A stretch of DNA of 64,000 bases, taken from assembly GCA_022794255.1 (NCBI GenBank), contig JAAWEL010000049.1, positions 1 to 64,000 of the forward strand. Direction: 5' to 3'. The number at the start of each line of letters is the position of its first letter. Positions within the stretch are counted from its first letter, which is position 1. The stretch comes from Lachnospiraceae bacterium (GTDB lineage Bacteria > Bacillota > Clostridia > Lachnospirales > Lachnospiraceae). Below are positions 43,578 through 52,761 of the stretch, piece after piece. Made by a program: the position numbers and the translations under genes. The notes beneath the pieces are model-generated. The model was not told where the DNA came from. It saw only the letters and a list, made by a program, of their open reading frames with translations, and made no database searches.

Positions 43578-44293
43578 TCCTTCTCCTCCTGCCTGCAGGC
43601 CTCCACAAACGCCTCCATGATCCGCCTCTGCCGCTCATCCCTTCTCCAGGAAAACTCCGGATGCCATTGTACCGCCTGAAGGAAACGTCTGTCCGGACAA
43701 TATAGAGCCTCCACAATCCGGTCTGTGGCACAGGCCATAGCTTTCAGTCCAGGCGCCAGCTTTCTGATCGCCTGATGATGGCAGCTGTTCACCCCGATCA
43801 GCTCCTCCCCTAAAAGCTTCCCCAAAGGACTTTCCGACACCAGCTCCACATCATGCCAGCGGACATCATAAGGCGGCTTCATCCGGTGAGAAAGCCCCAC
43901 ACCCCTCTGAGAAGGCAGATCCTGATAAAGCGTCCCGCCCATCATCACGTTAATAAACTGCATTCCCCTGCAAATTCCAAAAATCGGCATATCCGCCCTA
44001 AACGCTTCCCTGAACAATTCCCTCTCCTGCTGATCTCTCCCCCCGTGACGCTCCCCACAAAACTCCCATACTTCCTGCCCATACAAACCCGGATCCACAT
44101 CCTGCCCCCCTGTAAAAAGGATCCCATCGCACATCTTCACAAGCTGCTCCCCATCTGCCCCATCAATCCCCAGAGGCAAAATCACCGGAAGCCCCCCACA
44201 ATCCTTTAACACCTCCAAATATCCCGGAAGCATCCAAATACTCTCCCGCTCCGTATCATATAGGGGCGTCACCCCAATAATCGGTTTCCTCAT
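43574..44293 (-). CDS. Class I glutamine amidotransferase-like hydrolase (gamma-glutamyl-GABA hydrolase/PuuD family)
   Basis: This 239-aa protein is of the peptidase C26/PuuD type: IIGVTPLYDTE at the start, LFTGGQDVDPGLYG, the nucleophile Cys in FGICRGMQFINV, and HPE in QWHPEFSW. The family cleaves gamma-glutamyl amides. It opens the B12 operon and its stop overlaps the cbiK start (ATGA), so it is translated with cobalt chelatase. I know of no B12 step for it. It could recycle a gamma-glutamyl compound or be a passenger gene. It is not CbiA or CbiP, which are larger and carry an ATPase domain. Confidence 0.85.
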   Translation of the reverse strand: MRKPIIGVTPLYDTERESIWMLPGYLEVLKDCGGLPVILPLGIDGADGEQLVKMCDGILFTGGQDVDPGLYGQEVWEFCGERHGGRDQQERELFREAFRADMPIFGICRGMQFINVMMGGTLYQDLPSQRGVGLSHRMKPPYDVRWHDVELVSESPLGKLLGEELIGVNSCHHQAIRKLAPGLKAMACATDRIVEALYCPDRRFLQAVQWHPEFSWRRDERQRRIMEAFVEACRQEEKE

Positions 44294-44365
44294 CTTTCCC
44301 TGCCCATCCTTTCACCCATTCCCTGCTTCAAAAGCCATTCCCATTGCATATCTATGATTGTAACA

Positions 44366-44394
44366 TTATACCACCAACCTTCCAATCTTCCTAC
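44366..44394 (-). promoter_or_regulatory. Promoter of the cobalamin operon
   Basis: Minus-strand extended -10 TGGTATAAT (TATAAT at 44366-44371) with a weak -35, TAGGAA (44389-44394), 17 bp upstream. The leader to the first gene is about 65 nt, too short for a cobalamin riboswitch, and I see no B12-box sequence. Confidence 0.55.
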
Positions 44395-44442
44395 TACAAT
44401 TTTCCCCATTCTAAAAAGAGTGAAAAACTTTTAGAACCTCAC

Positions 44443-44487
44443 AAAAAAGGCTCCTCCCCGCTCACTAAAAGCAGGGAGAAGCCCTTT
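44443..44487 (-). terminator. Terminator after the ECF S-component gene
   Basis: Minus-strand stem AAAGGGCTTCTCCCTGC with GCGGGGAGGAGCCTTTTTT (44443-44487; imperfect). It ends in a U run 13-55 bp past the stop codon. Confidence 0.8.
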
Positions 44488-44499
44488 GCCTCTCATCCC

Positions 44500-45093
44500 C
44501 TACAGCACAAAAAACATCCCCGCCTTCTTAAGCACCGGCCGCACTGCCATATAAATCACCACAACAACAACCGTCCCGGCCACTGCATTGATAAAGGTAA
44601 CACCGGCTGCCCATGTAGACATGATCTTGGCTGCATCCGAATGAATCCCCAGCACAAAATTCTTGTAAAAGTACCCCACAATCGGATCCATAATCACATT
44701 AAATCCCAATCCTGCCACTGATGCAATCAATGTCCAGCGAAACACATACCCTGTATCATGCTCCCTGGTAATATGAGCAATCCTGTGAGCCACAAACCCG
44801 GCAATCAATCCAATACAAAGCTTTAAAACAAATGTCTTTGGAGCACTGGTAATATACACCGGATCCAAAAGATCCGCAATCGTCATTCCCAAAGAGCCGG
44901 CCAATCCACCATACACTCCCCCCAAAAGCAGGGCAGCCAGAACACAGAATGCATTCCCGATATGAAGCGCCACATAATCTCCCCCAAAAGTAGGAATCGG
45001 AATCTTAAGAAAAGTAAATGCCACATAGCACAGGGCCGTCATCAAGGCTGTCAGCGCAATCTTATACACCTTATCATTTCTCTGAGTATTCAT
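44500..45093 (-). CDS. ECF transporter S component
   Basis: This 197-aa membrane protein has about five or six hydrophobic segments and the S-component pattern ALTALMTALCYVAFTF, then a Gly/Ala-rich stretch (IGNAFCVLAALLLGG, GGLAGSLGMTIADLL). S components capture a vitamin or similar small molecule and pair with a shared EcfA/EcfA'/EcfT module, which is not encoded here. The substrate is not evident. Neighbours suggest B12-related or thiamine-related cargo, but it has its own promoter and terminator, so context is weak. GAGGAGG precedes the ATG. Confidence 0.85.
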   Translation of the reverse strand: MNTQRNDKVYKIALTALMTALCYVAFTFLKIPIPTFGGDYVALHIGNAFCVLAALLLGGVYGGLAGSLGMTIADLLDPVYITSAPKTFVLKLCIGLIAGFVAHRIAHITREHDTGYVFRWTLIASVAGLGFNVIMDPIVGYFYKNFVLGIHSDAAKIMSTWAAGVTFINAVAGTVVVVVIYMAVRPVLKKAGMFFVL

Positions 45094-45145
45094 AATTTGT
45101 CCTCCTCATGCTGTTTGGAGCTCCATAGTTTTCTTGTTGTTCCCC

Positions 45146-45208
45146 ATAATAGCACGCAAGTGGATTGTTACAAATAACCAGTTTATTATTTTTTAATCAT
45201 ACCAGTTT
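45146..45208 (-). promoter_or_regulatory. ECF S-component promoter with upstream direct repeats
   Basis: Minus-strand -35 TTGTAA (45168-45173) and -10 TATTAT (45146-45151), with a 16-bp spacer. Two identical 8-bp direct repeats, AAACTGGT (45177-45184 and 45201-45208, 24 bp apart), lie directly upstream of the -35, in the position of an activator or regulator site. Confidence 0.5.
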
Positions 45209-45217
45209 TATTCTTTG

Positions 45218-45874
45218 CTAATCTCTAGACTCCACGCAAACAAGAACACCCTCCGCAAATTCCAGAATCCCTTCCTCCTTTATCAGTTCATTGCTGATAC
45301 AGAGTCCGGCTTCCTCACCCCGGCAAATATTCTTCTTTGTCAGAGGATATTTAAATCCGGTTAAAGTAATCCCTGTCACCTGCTCCGTATAAGGCAAAAA
45401 AGACACATATTTTCCCCACAACTGGTCTTTATAAAAGGTTTTTCCCTCATCCAAAAGATAAAGCTTGTTCCGGGCATCTACAATCCATGCCTCCACTCCC
45501 TTTTGCAGGCAGGCATACAATACATGAATATTGCCCAGCATGTGATCCAGCCTTCCTCCAGTGGCACCTAAAAATACCATGCGGCTGCAGCCTAGGGTCA
45601 GTCCCCGGCTTCTTGCCAGCTCTGTGTCTGTCTCATTCTTCTCTGGCCTGTGCTTCTCCCACACAATATAGGGAATCTTCCGGAAACGCTCGATCACCTG
45701 CGGTCTTACCGTATCAAAATCCCCTACCACATAATCCGGAATCAGCTTAAGCGCCTCCGCCATCTCAAGGCCTCCGTCCACAGCAATCACCTTGTCAAAG
45801 GCCTCCTTCTTCAAAAAAGACCGGGCGAAAGCCAGATCCAGCTCTCCGCCCGTCACAATTAAACACTTCTTCAT
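45218..45874 (-). CDS. thiN: Thiamine diphosphokinase
   Basis: This enzyme pyrophosphorylates thiamine to thiamine diphosphate. The 218-aa protein has VVGDFDTV, the nucleotide/metal motif KNETDTELA, and LGATGGRLDHMLGN, all family signatures. Its start overlaps the rpe stop by 4 bp. It is the last gene of the long prkC-rsgA-rpe chain, an arrangement common in Firmicutes. Confidence 0.95.
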   Translation of the reverse strand: MKKCLIVTGGELDLAFARSFLKKEAFDKVIAVDGGLEMAEALKLIPDYVVGDFDTVRPQVIERFRKIPYIVWEKHRPEKNETDTELARSRGLTLGCSRMVFLGATGGRLDHMLGNIHVLYACLQKGVEAWIVDARNKLYLLDEGKTFYKDQLWGKYVSFLPYTEQVTGITLTGFKYPLTKKNICRGEEAGLCISNELIKEEGILEFAEGVLVCVESRD

Positions 45875-46539
45875 CTTGTAAACGCTCCACCAAATTTTTC
45901 CAAAAATGCCCGGGTGTTCGCCTCCGGATCCCCGCCAAAAACAGCGGATCCTGCCACAATGATATTGGCTCCCGCCTTAAGAACCTGCCCCACATTGTCC
46001 AGGGTAATTCCTCCGTCTATCTGAATATCTGTAAAAAGACCCAGAGCATCTAACCGGCTGCGCAGCTGTCTGACCTTTTCCAAGGTGTAGGGAATAAATT
46101 TCTGCCCGCCAAAGCCTGGATTTACAGACATAATTAATACCATATCCACCTGGTCTAAAACAAGCTCTATGGCTGACACCGGTGTTGCCGGATTGATTGC
46201 CACTGCTGCCTTCATGTCTAAAGAATGGATCTGCTGAATTGTCCGGTCCAGATGACGGCATGCCTCCTGATGAACACAGAGAAGATCTGCCCCAGCTTTT
46301 TTCATGTCCTCCGCATACCTTCCCGGTTCCTCCACCATCATATGAACATCAAACACCTTATCCGTACTGGAGCGGATACTTTTGATCACCGGCATACCAA
46401 AAGATATGCTGGGCACAAACATTCCATCCATCACATCAATATGAATATATTCCGCCCCAGCCTTCGCCACCTGCTCCACAGCTTCTCCCAAATTTTTAAA
46501 ATCTGCCGCCAGCACAGACGGCGCCAGTATTCTTTTCAT
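45871..46539 (-). CDS. rpe: Ribulose-phosphate 3-epimerase
   Basis: It interconverts ribulose 5-phosphate and xylulose 5-phosphate in the pentose phosphate pathway. The 222-aa TIM barrel starts ILAPSVLAADFKNLGE, with HIDVMDGMFVPSISFG, DVHMMVEEP, MSVNPGFGGQKF and QIDGGI, including the metal-site His and Asp residues. It lies 1 bp after rsgA and overlaps thiN by 4 bp. Confidence 0.97.
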   Translation of the reverse strand: MKRILAPSVLAADFKNLGEAVEQVAKAGAEYIHIDVMDGMFVPSISFGMPVIKSIRSSTDKVFDVHMMVEEPGRYAEDMKKAGADLLCVHQEACRHLDRTIQQIHSLDMKAAVAINPATPVSAIELVLDQVDMVLIMSVNPGFGGQKFIPYTLEKVRQLRSRLDALGLFTDIQIDGGITLDNVGQVLKAGANIIVAGSAVFGGDPEANTRAFLEKFGGAFTR

Positions 46540-46540
46540 G

Positions 46541-47422
46541 TCAGTATCTCCTTCTCTCTTTCAGCTCCTGATAGAGTAACAGATAATTGTCATAGCGGCT
46601 TCGACTGATTTGTTTTTCTCTGACTGCCTCCTTGACACCACAGACTGGTTCTCCTACATGAACGCAGCCATCTCCAAACCGGCAGGCAGCACTATGTCCG
46701 GAAAACTCCGGAAAACAGTATTTCAGCTGGCCTGCCTCAAGCTCCTCCAAATACAGAGAGCTAAAGCCTGGTGTGTCCATCACGTAGGTACCTTCCTCCA
46801 CACAGAACAGCTCCGCATGGCGGGTGGTATGCCGTCCTCTCTGTATCTTTCTGCTGACCATGCCAGTCTCCATCCTGGCCAATGGCTGTAAAAGATTGGT
46901 CAGAGAAGACTTACCCACGCCGGATGGCCCCGCTAAAATGGTGGTTTTTCTCTGCAAAAGTTCTTTTAGCTCCCTGATTCCCAGTCCGGTATAAGTGCTG
47001 ATAAAATGTACCCTGCAGCCACTATCCCGATAAATCTCCTCGTATAAAAGTCTCTCCTCATCTCCCCCGATATCCATCTTGTTAAAACAGATGATCACCG
47101 GGATCTGCTGCAGCTCCATCCTTACCAGAAAGCGATCCAGAAGATTGAAGCTGGGCTCAGGCTCTGCCATGGCAAATACCACCAGAGCCTGATCAATGTT
47201 GGAAGAGGCCGGACGGATCAGCATATTCCTCCGCGGAAGGATCTCCTCAATGTTCCCCTCTCTATCCGCCTCGTCCAATATGGTAAATTCCACATTATCT
47301 CCCACCAGAGGTTTGATGCCCCGTTTGCGGAACACCCCCTTGGCCTTGCAGGCATAGACCGTTTCATGCCTGTCGTGAACATAATAAAATCCCGCAATTC
47401 CTTTGATTATCTTGCCTGTCAT
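46541..47422 (-). CDS. rsgA: Ribosome small subunit-dependent GTPase RsgA
   Basis: RsgA is a circularly permuted GTPase that checks late 30S assembly. The 293-aa protein has an N-terminal OB fold, then G4 (FNKMD), G1 (GPSGVGKSSL) and G3 (DTPGF) in the permuted order, and a C-terminal zinc finger C-x4-C-x-H-x5-C (CRFGDGCVHVGEPVC). The start at 47422 has GAGAGG upstream; an ATG four codons earlier is possible. It follows prkC by 27 bp. Confidence 0.96.
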   Translation of the reverse strand: MTGKIIKGIAGFYYVHDRHETVYACKAKGVFRKRGIKPLVGDNVEFTILDEADREGNIEEILPRRNMLIRPASSNIDQALVVFAMAEPEPSFNLLDRFLVRMELQQIPVIICFNKMDIGGDEERLLYEEIYRDSGCRVHFISTYTGLGIRELKELLQRKTTILAGPSGVGKSSLTNLLQPLARMETGMVSRKIQRGRHTTRHAELFCVEEGTYVMDTPGFSSLYLEELEAGQLKYCFPEFSGHSAACRFGDGCVHVGEPVCGVKEAVREKQISRSRYDNYLLLYQELKERRRY

Positions 47423-47449
47423 ACATCCTCTCATTCGCTGAATCTCAGA

Positions 47450-49621
47450 TCAGTCCATGGGGAAAAAGGTCAGGGGATAGGACTTTAGCACTGCCCCGGA
47501 CTCTGCATCCACAACCTCCACTTCCCCCTTGTCACTTCCGTTTAAGCTTTCAATGCTGGTGTAACTGATGGGAAGCAACACTGCACCTGTAATGGTCTTT
47601 GCATCCGTCAAAGTCCGGTAAACCGGTGTACCGTCTGCATCTACCTGATGCAGACGAACCAGGACCGTCACGCTGGCACTGCCTGCCCCTGGCCCGATCA
47701 GATTGCTCAGATCATAAACATCATTGATGGAAGCCACATATCGCTGCTGGCGTACCTCCGGTCCGCTGCTGACCACATAGCTGATCTTCCCCCCCACTTC
47801 AATCTGGCCATCCTGGCCTCCCTCCTGGCGGATGATGCTTCCCTTGGGAACTGTATCGCTGATCTCTGTGGAAGTGTCTCCCGGTAAAAGACCTGCCTCA
47901 CCTAAAAGCGCTAAAGCATCCTGCTCCGGTTTTCCCACCAGATTGGGTACTGGCACCATATCTACATGAGGGCCTGTGCTGACATAGAGCGTAACTGTGC
48001 TTCCCTCTGCCGCCTTCTCCGGCTCATAGCGGAGAAGCATCCCCTTCTCCACCGTCTCGCTCTCTTCTTCTGTCACCTGCACAGTCAGTCCCCGGTCCTG
48101 CAAAAGCCTGGTGGCAGAAGCCACACTCATGGTTTCCAGATCCAAAGCAGTCAGATCAATTTTATCCGACCCAAGGCTGACCACCACATTCACATGGGAA
48201 TACTTGGATACTACTGTGCCATAATCCGGATCCTGGGAAATTACATACCCCTTTTCCACCACATCCGATGCCTGATAAGTAGGCTTCATGCTGAGAAAGT
48301 TCTCCTTAAGCTTTGTCTCTGCCAGATCCTCCGGCAGCTCCAGCACATCTGGCATGTAAACCTCTGTATCTTTTAAAGTCTCCCCGTTTTCATTGGTCTG
48401 GGCCTGGGATTCCGGGCTCTGACTGGTGGTCTCTCTGCCCAAAAGACCGGAACCGGACTGGAACATACCTCCCAGCTTTGAAAAAACTACAATCAGCACT
48501 GCCACAATGATAATCGCCACCACAATCCCTGCCGCTGCAAGCATCCGCTCAATATGGGAATTAACCTGATCTTCCGGCTTCTGAGAGATTCTCTCCTGCG
48601 GTCTTTGAGACCGCCGGTTATCAGAAGGATGGCGGGTTATGGCTGTCTCACCAGTTGGTCTGCGGACATATTCCCGAACCGGCTCCTCCCGAGCCGGATT
48701 GTACTGCTCCTTAATTCTGGCCAGCTCTTTCCCGCTGATCTTCACTGTATGCCCCTGCAATGCCCGGGATCCATCCGAATCCTTAACAAATTCTCCCTCC
48801 GGCTGAACCAATGCCTTCCGCAGATCTCCAATCAGTTCATTGGCACTGCTGTATCGATTCTCCGGCTTTTTGGCCGTACACTTTAAGATAATCCGCTCAA
48901 AGCTGGCAGGGATCTCAGGATTATATACACTAGGCGGCACTATGGCATCTTCCAGATGAGCCAGCGCAATAGCCACCGTATTGTCCCCCTCAAAGGGCAC
49001 CCGGCCGGTAACCATCTCATACATGGTAATCCCCAGGGAATAAATATCACTGCGGCTGTCACTATAGCCGCCTCTGGCCTGTTCTGGAGAAATATAGTGA
49101 ACCGACCCCATGGCCGCTGAGGTCATGGTCTGAGCAGAGACTCCCCGGGCAATACCGAAATCTGCCACCTTCACCTTGCCGTCCCGGGAAACAATCATAT
49201 TCTGGGGTTTAATATCCCGGTGGATAATGTTCTGCTCATGAGCAGCAGCAATCCCCTGAGCCACCTGAATGGCTATCCCGATACTTTCCTTTATCTCCAG
49301 CTTTCCCTTCCGGGCAATGTATACCTTTAGGGTTACTCCATCTATCAGCTCCATCACTATATAGTGAAATTTTCCTTCGTCAATTACATCATAGACATTG
49401 ACAATATTGGGATGTGACAGACGGGCAGCCGCCTGAGCCTCCATTTTAAACTTGCTTACAAAGGTACTGTCATTGCTGAACTCCTCCTTCAGCACTTTCA
49501 CCGCCACCAGCCGATTCAGTTTATGACACTTTGCCTTGTAAACCTCAGACATTCCGCCGGAGCCCACCTGCTCTAGGATCTCATACCGATCCTGCAGATA
49601 CACACCGGGCCGGAGCATCAT
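47450..49621 (-). CDS. prkC: PASTA-domain Ser/Thr protein kinase (PrkC/Stk1)
   Basis: A membrane kinase that senses cell-wall fragments. The 723-aa protein has a kinase domain with Gly loop GSGGMSEVYKA, Lys42, HRDIKPQN (134-141) and DFG (154-156), a juxtamembrane linker, one membrane helix near residues 360-390 (AGIVVAIIIVAVLIVVF), and about three extracellular PASTA repeats (for example MPDVLELPEDLAETKLKEN, VPNLVGKPEQDALALLG). A further C-terminal extension of about 100 residues follows. Its start overlaps the prpC stop, so kinase and phosphatase are translationally coupled. Confidence 0.96.
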   Translation of the reverse strand: MMLRPGVYLQDRYEILEQVGSGGMSEVYKAKCHKLNRLVAVKVLKEEFSNDSTFVSKFKMEAQAAARLSHPNIVNVYDVIDEGKFHYIVMELIDGVTLKVYIARKGKLEIKESIGIAIQVAQGIAAAHEQNIIHRDIKPQNMIVSRDGKVKVADFGIARGVSAQTMTSAAMGSVHYISPEQARGGYSDSRSDIYSLGITMYEMVTGRVPFEGDNTVAIALAHLEDAIVPPSVYNPEIPASFERIILKCTAKKPENRYSSANELIGDLRKALVQPEGEFVKDSDGSRALQGHTVKISGKELARIKEQYNPAREEPVREYVRRPTGETAITRHPSDNRRSQRPQERISQKPEDQVNSHIERMLAAAGIVVAIIIVAVLIVVFSKLGGMFQSGSGLLGRETTSQSPESQAQTNENGETLKDTEVYMPDVLELPEDLAETKLKENFLSMKPTYQASDVVEKGYVISQDPDYGTVVSKYSHVNVVVSLGSDKIDLTALDLETMSVASATRLLQDRGLTVQVTEEESETVEKGMLLRYEPEKAAEGSTVTLYVSTGPHVDMVPVPNLVGKPEQDALALLGEAGLLPGDTSTEISDTVPKGSIIRQEGGQDGQIEVGGKISYVVSSGPEVRQQRYVASINDVYDLSNLIGPGAGSASVTVLVRLHQVDADGTPVYRTLTDAKTITGAVLLPISYTSIESLNGSDKGEVEVVDAESGAVLKSYPLTFFPMD

Positions 49622-50367
49622 AAGGCCACCTCACGGAGCTGAGGCTCCACAAGAATCACAGAAATATTGTCTTTTCCCCCGCCCCGGTTGGCTGCCTCCA
49701 CCAGGGTGTTTGCCTTCTTTTTAAGATCCTCTTCTGTCCGGATAATATATTCGATCTCAAACTCATCCACCATATTGCTCAGTCCATCCGAGCACATCAA
49801 AAAATAATCTTTCGGCTTCAGCTTTAAAGCAAAAAGATCAATGTCCACCGTATCCCCGGTTCCAATTGCCCGGGTGATAATATTCTTCTTTTCCTGATAA
49901 TCCCTGCTTCCCCGCTTCATCTTCCCCAATGCTACCAGCTCCTCCACATAGGAGTGATCCCGGGTCACCTGCTCTAGCTTTTCCCGCAAAAGATACAGCC
50001 TGCTGTCCCCGATATTTGCCACATAGAGTACATTTCCCTTGACTGTAGCCACTACCAGCGTGCTTCCCATGCCAAATAAAGCTGGTTCATTGTTTGCCTT
50101 AAAGTACAGCTCCCGGTTCATTTTCCGGATTCCCTCCTTTAAGATACCATGAATATCCTTATCCGGATATTTTTTTCCGAAAAAAGCCACCAGATTCTCC
50201 ACCGCAAAGCGGGAGGCATAGTCTCCCGCTTTGTGGCCTCCCATACCATCCGCCACTATAAACAGATTATCCAGAGAGCCCACAGGGGCTGTTGAGGAAT
50301 AGATATAGTCCTGATTTATGCTGCGGTATCTTCCCACATCTGTAAGTGCATATGCCTGCACTGCCAT
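49618..50367 (-). CDS. prpC: PP2C-family Ser/Thr phosphatase (PrpC/Stp)
   Basis: It removes phosphates placed by PrkC. The 249-aa protein has the metal-site motifs FIVADGMGGHKAGD, NIGDSRLYLL, MCSDGLSNMV and GGGKDNISVILV. The ATG at 50367 overlaps the rlmN stop (TGATG), with GGAAGGAGG just upstream, and its own stop overlaps the prkC start. Confidence 0.96.
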   Translation of the reverse strand: MAVQAYALTDVGRYRSINQDYIYSSTAPVGSLDNLFIVADGMGGHKAGDYASRFAVENLVAFFGKKYPDKDIHGILKEGIRKMNRELYFKANNEPALFGMGSTLVVATVKGNVLYVANIGDSRLYLLREKLEQVTRDHSYVEELVALGKMKRGSRDYQEKKNIITRAIGTGDTVDIDLFALKLKPKDYFLMCSDGLSNMVDEFEIEYIIRTEEDLKKKANTLVEAANRGGGKDNISVILVEPQLREVAL

Positions 50368-51404
50368 CAACCTCCTTCCAAAAAGCTTCTGCGAAGCTGT
50401 CCGCAGGCACCCTGGATGTCCCTGCCCATTTCCCGTCTCACTGTGACAGCGATCCCTTCTTTTTCCAAAATCCCTTTAAATTCCTGAATCGCCTTTTTGT
50501 CCGAACGTTCAAAGTCCCTTTCCTTAACCGGATTAACCGGAATCAGATTCACATGGCCATGCATATTTCTTAAAAGCCTGACCAAAGCTTTCGCCTCCCC
50601 GGAATTGTCATTGACTCCCTTAACCAGACTGTACTCAAAAGTCACTCTCCGCCCGGTCTTTTCAAAATATTCCTGGCATGCTGCCAGTATCTCTCTCAAA
50701 GAATAGCGATTAGCCACTGGCATCAGAGTCCGCCTTACCTCATCATTGGGCGCATGAAGAGACAGAGCCAGCGTTACTGGCAGTCCCTCCTCTCCAAAGC
50801 GGCGGATCCCCGGGACAATCCCGCAGGTGGAAACCGTAATATTCCTCAGACTGATATGAAGGCCCTGCTGGTGGGAAACCAGCTTAAGAAAGCGAATCAC
50901 CTGGTCATAATTGTCAAAAGGCTCTCCGGATCCCATAATCACAATGTGCGAAATCCGCTCTCCCTTAAGCTCCTGAATCCGGTACACCTGTTCTAACATC
51001 TCTGACGCTGTAAGGTTTCGCGCCAGTCCGTCAATAGTTGATGCACAAAAACGACATCCCATCCGGCATCCTACCTGGGAAGAAATACACACAGAACAGC
51101 CATGTTGATATTTCATCCACACACTCTCAATCACATTGCCATCTGCCAGCCGAAACAAATATTTGCAGGTGCCATCGATCTGGGAAACTTTCACCTGGGA
51201 CGGTTCCAATACCGTCAGTCTGCACTGATCCAGAAGCTTCTTACGGAGCTCCTTGGAAAGATTGCTCATCTGTTCAAAATCCGTCACAAGTTTTTGATGA
51301 AGCCACCCAAAAATCTGTCCGGCGCGAAAGGGCTTCTCCCCCATTTCCCCAAGCATTTGTTCCAGCTCAGAAAAATACAGAGACTTGATATCTGTCTTTT
51401 CCAT
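50367..51404 (-). CDS. rlmN: 23S rRNA (A2503-C2) / tRNA (A37) methyltransferase RlmN
   Basis: A radical SAM methyltransferase acting on adenine C2. The 345-aa protein has C-x3-C-x2-C in QVGCRMGCRFCAST, GSGEPFDNYD, STCGIVPGI, and the late Cys used in catalysis (DIQGACGQLR). It resembles RlmN more than Cfr, in both length and motif wording. It lies 10 bp after rsmB and overlaps prpC by 1 bp. Confidence 0.95.
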   Translation of the reverse strand: MEKTDIKSLYFSELEQMLGEMGEKPFRAGQIFGWLHQKLVTDFEQMSNLSKELRKKLLDQCRLTVLEPSQVKVSQIDGTCKYLFRLADGNVIESVWMKYQHGCSVCISSQVGCRMGCRFCASTIDGLARNLTASEMLEQVYRIQELKGERISHIVIMGSGEPFDNYDQVIRFLKLVSHQQGLHISLRNITVSTCGIVPGIRRFGEEGLPVTLALSLHAPNDEVRRTLMPVANRYSLREILAACQEYFEKTGRRVTFEYSLVKGVNDNSGEAKALVRLLRNMHGHVNLIPVNPVKERDFERSDKKAIQEFKGILEKEGIAVTVRREMGRDIQGACGQLRRSFLEGG

Positions 51405-51414
51405 GAAATCCCTC

Positions 51415-52761
51415 TTACTTTTTGCTTCCTTTTATTTTCCGGAACACAGCAATAAAAAATCCGTCACAAGGATAGCGGCCAGGCAAAAGCTGGACATACC
51501 CATCCTTCAGGGTATCCTCCTTCACAGCCTCCCCCAGCCTTCCCTCTATATTCTCTGGCAAAAAAGGAAAGCCTTCCAAAAACCATTTTCTCTGCTCTTC
51601 ATTCTCCTTGCAATTGATGGTACAGGTGCTGTAGACCAAAGTTCCTCCCGGCTTTACATACCGGGACACAACTGACAAAATCTGCTGCTGCAAAGAAATC
51701 AGGGCATCGATCTTTTCCCTTGATGCCCGGTACTTAATATCCGGCTTCTTTCCAATCACTCCAAGCCCTGAGCAAGGCAAATCTGCGATCACAATATCCG
51801 CTTTTTCTTCCCAGCGCTCATCAAATTCCAGGGCATCCCACACTTCCGTCTGTATATTGCCTGCCCCGGTGCGGTCAATATTTTCCTGCACCAGGCGAAT
51901 CTTCTCCTCTGTCAGATCCCGAACCGTCACCATCCCGGTTCCCCGAAGCTTATCTGCCATATGTAGGCTTTTCCCCCCCGGCGCACCGCATACATCCAGC
52001 ACCTGATCGCCGAAAGCAGGCTCTGCCGCTGCTGCAACCAGGGCGGAGGAGGGATCCTGCACACAGATCCAGCCTCTCCGGAAAGCCTCCAGCCGGTCCA
52101 GATAATCGTATTTTTCCAGACACAGCACCTGAGGGGACAAAGGACTGACCGATACTCTCACCCCCTGCTTTTCCAGGCTTTCCACAATCTGCTCCATGGC
52201 AGCCAGAGACAAATTGCACCGCACAGTAACCGGGCTGTCTGCCAAAAAAGCCTGCAGCATCCTTTCCACAGTCTCATCCGTATACTGCTGCCGCCACATG
52301 TCAAGAATCCATTCAGGCACAGAATACCGCAAAGACCAGTCCGAGAAATCAAACTCCTCCCGCCTTCGTGCCACATTGCGCAATACCCCGTTGACAAAGC
52401 CGGACAGATCTCCAAACCGGCGTCCCTTAGCCAGTTTTACTGCCTCGCTGCACACGGCTCTGTCCGGCACCCGGTCCATCCAGAGAAGCTGATACACCGA
52501 CATCCGCAAAATCGTCCGGATCACCGGCTTTTGTTTTACCACCTTTACCTTAGCACATTGATCGATCACCTGGTCAATGGCGAGCAGATTCTCCACGGTG
52601 CCTTCCGCTGTCCTGGTAATAAAAGCCCGGTCTGACTTTTCCAAATACTGGTATTTCTCCAGTGCCTGGCGGAGAATATCATGGACAAATCTCTCCCGTT
52701 CTAACACCTCCAAAAGAATGTCCAGAATAATCTCCCGGGAACCGGTAGCTGCCCTAGTCAT
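51415..52761 (-). CDS. rsmB: 16S rRNA (C967-C5) methyltransferase RsmB
   Basis: The 448-aa protein has an N-terminal NusB-like RNA-binding domain (about 1-145), then a SAM-dependent methyltransferase: VLDVCGAPGGKSLHMAD, the PCSG catalytic motif (ADLPCSGLGVIGKKPD) and the TC catalytic pair (YSTCTINCKENEEQ). The ATG at 52761 has GGAGGAG close by and overlaps the stop of the zinc peptidase gene. Confidence 0.95.
   Translation of the reverse strand: MTRAATGSREIILDILLEVLERERFVHDILRQALEKYQYLEKSDRAFITRTAEGTVENLLAIDQVIDQCAKVKVVKQKPVIRTILRMSVYQLLWMDRVPDRAVCSEAVKLAKGRRFGDLSGFVNGVLRNVARRREEFDFSDWSLRYSVPEWILDMWRQQYTDETVERMLQAFLADSPVTVRCNLSLAAMEQIVESLEKQGVRVSVSPLSPQVLCLEKYDYLDRLEAFRRGWICVQDPSSALVAAAAEPAFGDQVLDVCGAPGGKSLHMADKLRGTGMVTVRDLTEEKIRLVQENIDRTGAGNIQTEVWDALEFDERWEEKADIVIADLPCSGLGVIGKKPDIKYRASREKIDALISLQQQILSVVSRYVKPGGTLVYSTCTINCKENEEQRKWFLEGFPFLPENIEGRLGEAVKEDTLKDGYVQLLPGRYPCDGFFIAVFRKIKGSKK

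Noticed and set aside
44294-44442. Cobalamin riboswitch upstream of the B12 operon
   Set aside because: No B12-box sequence is visible and the leader from the predicted promoter is far too short.
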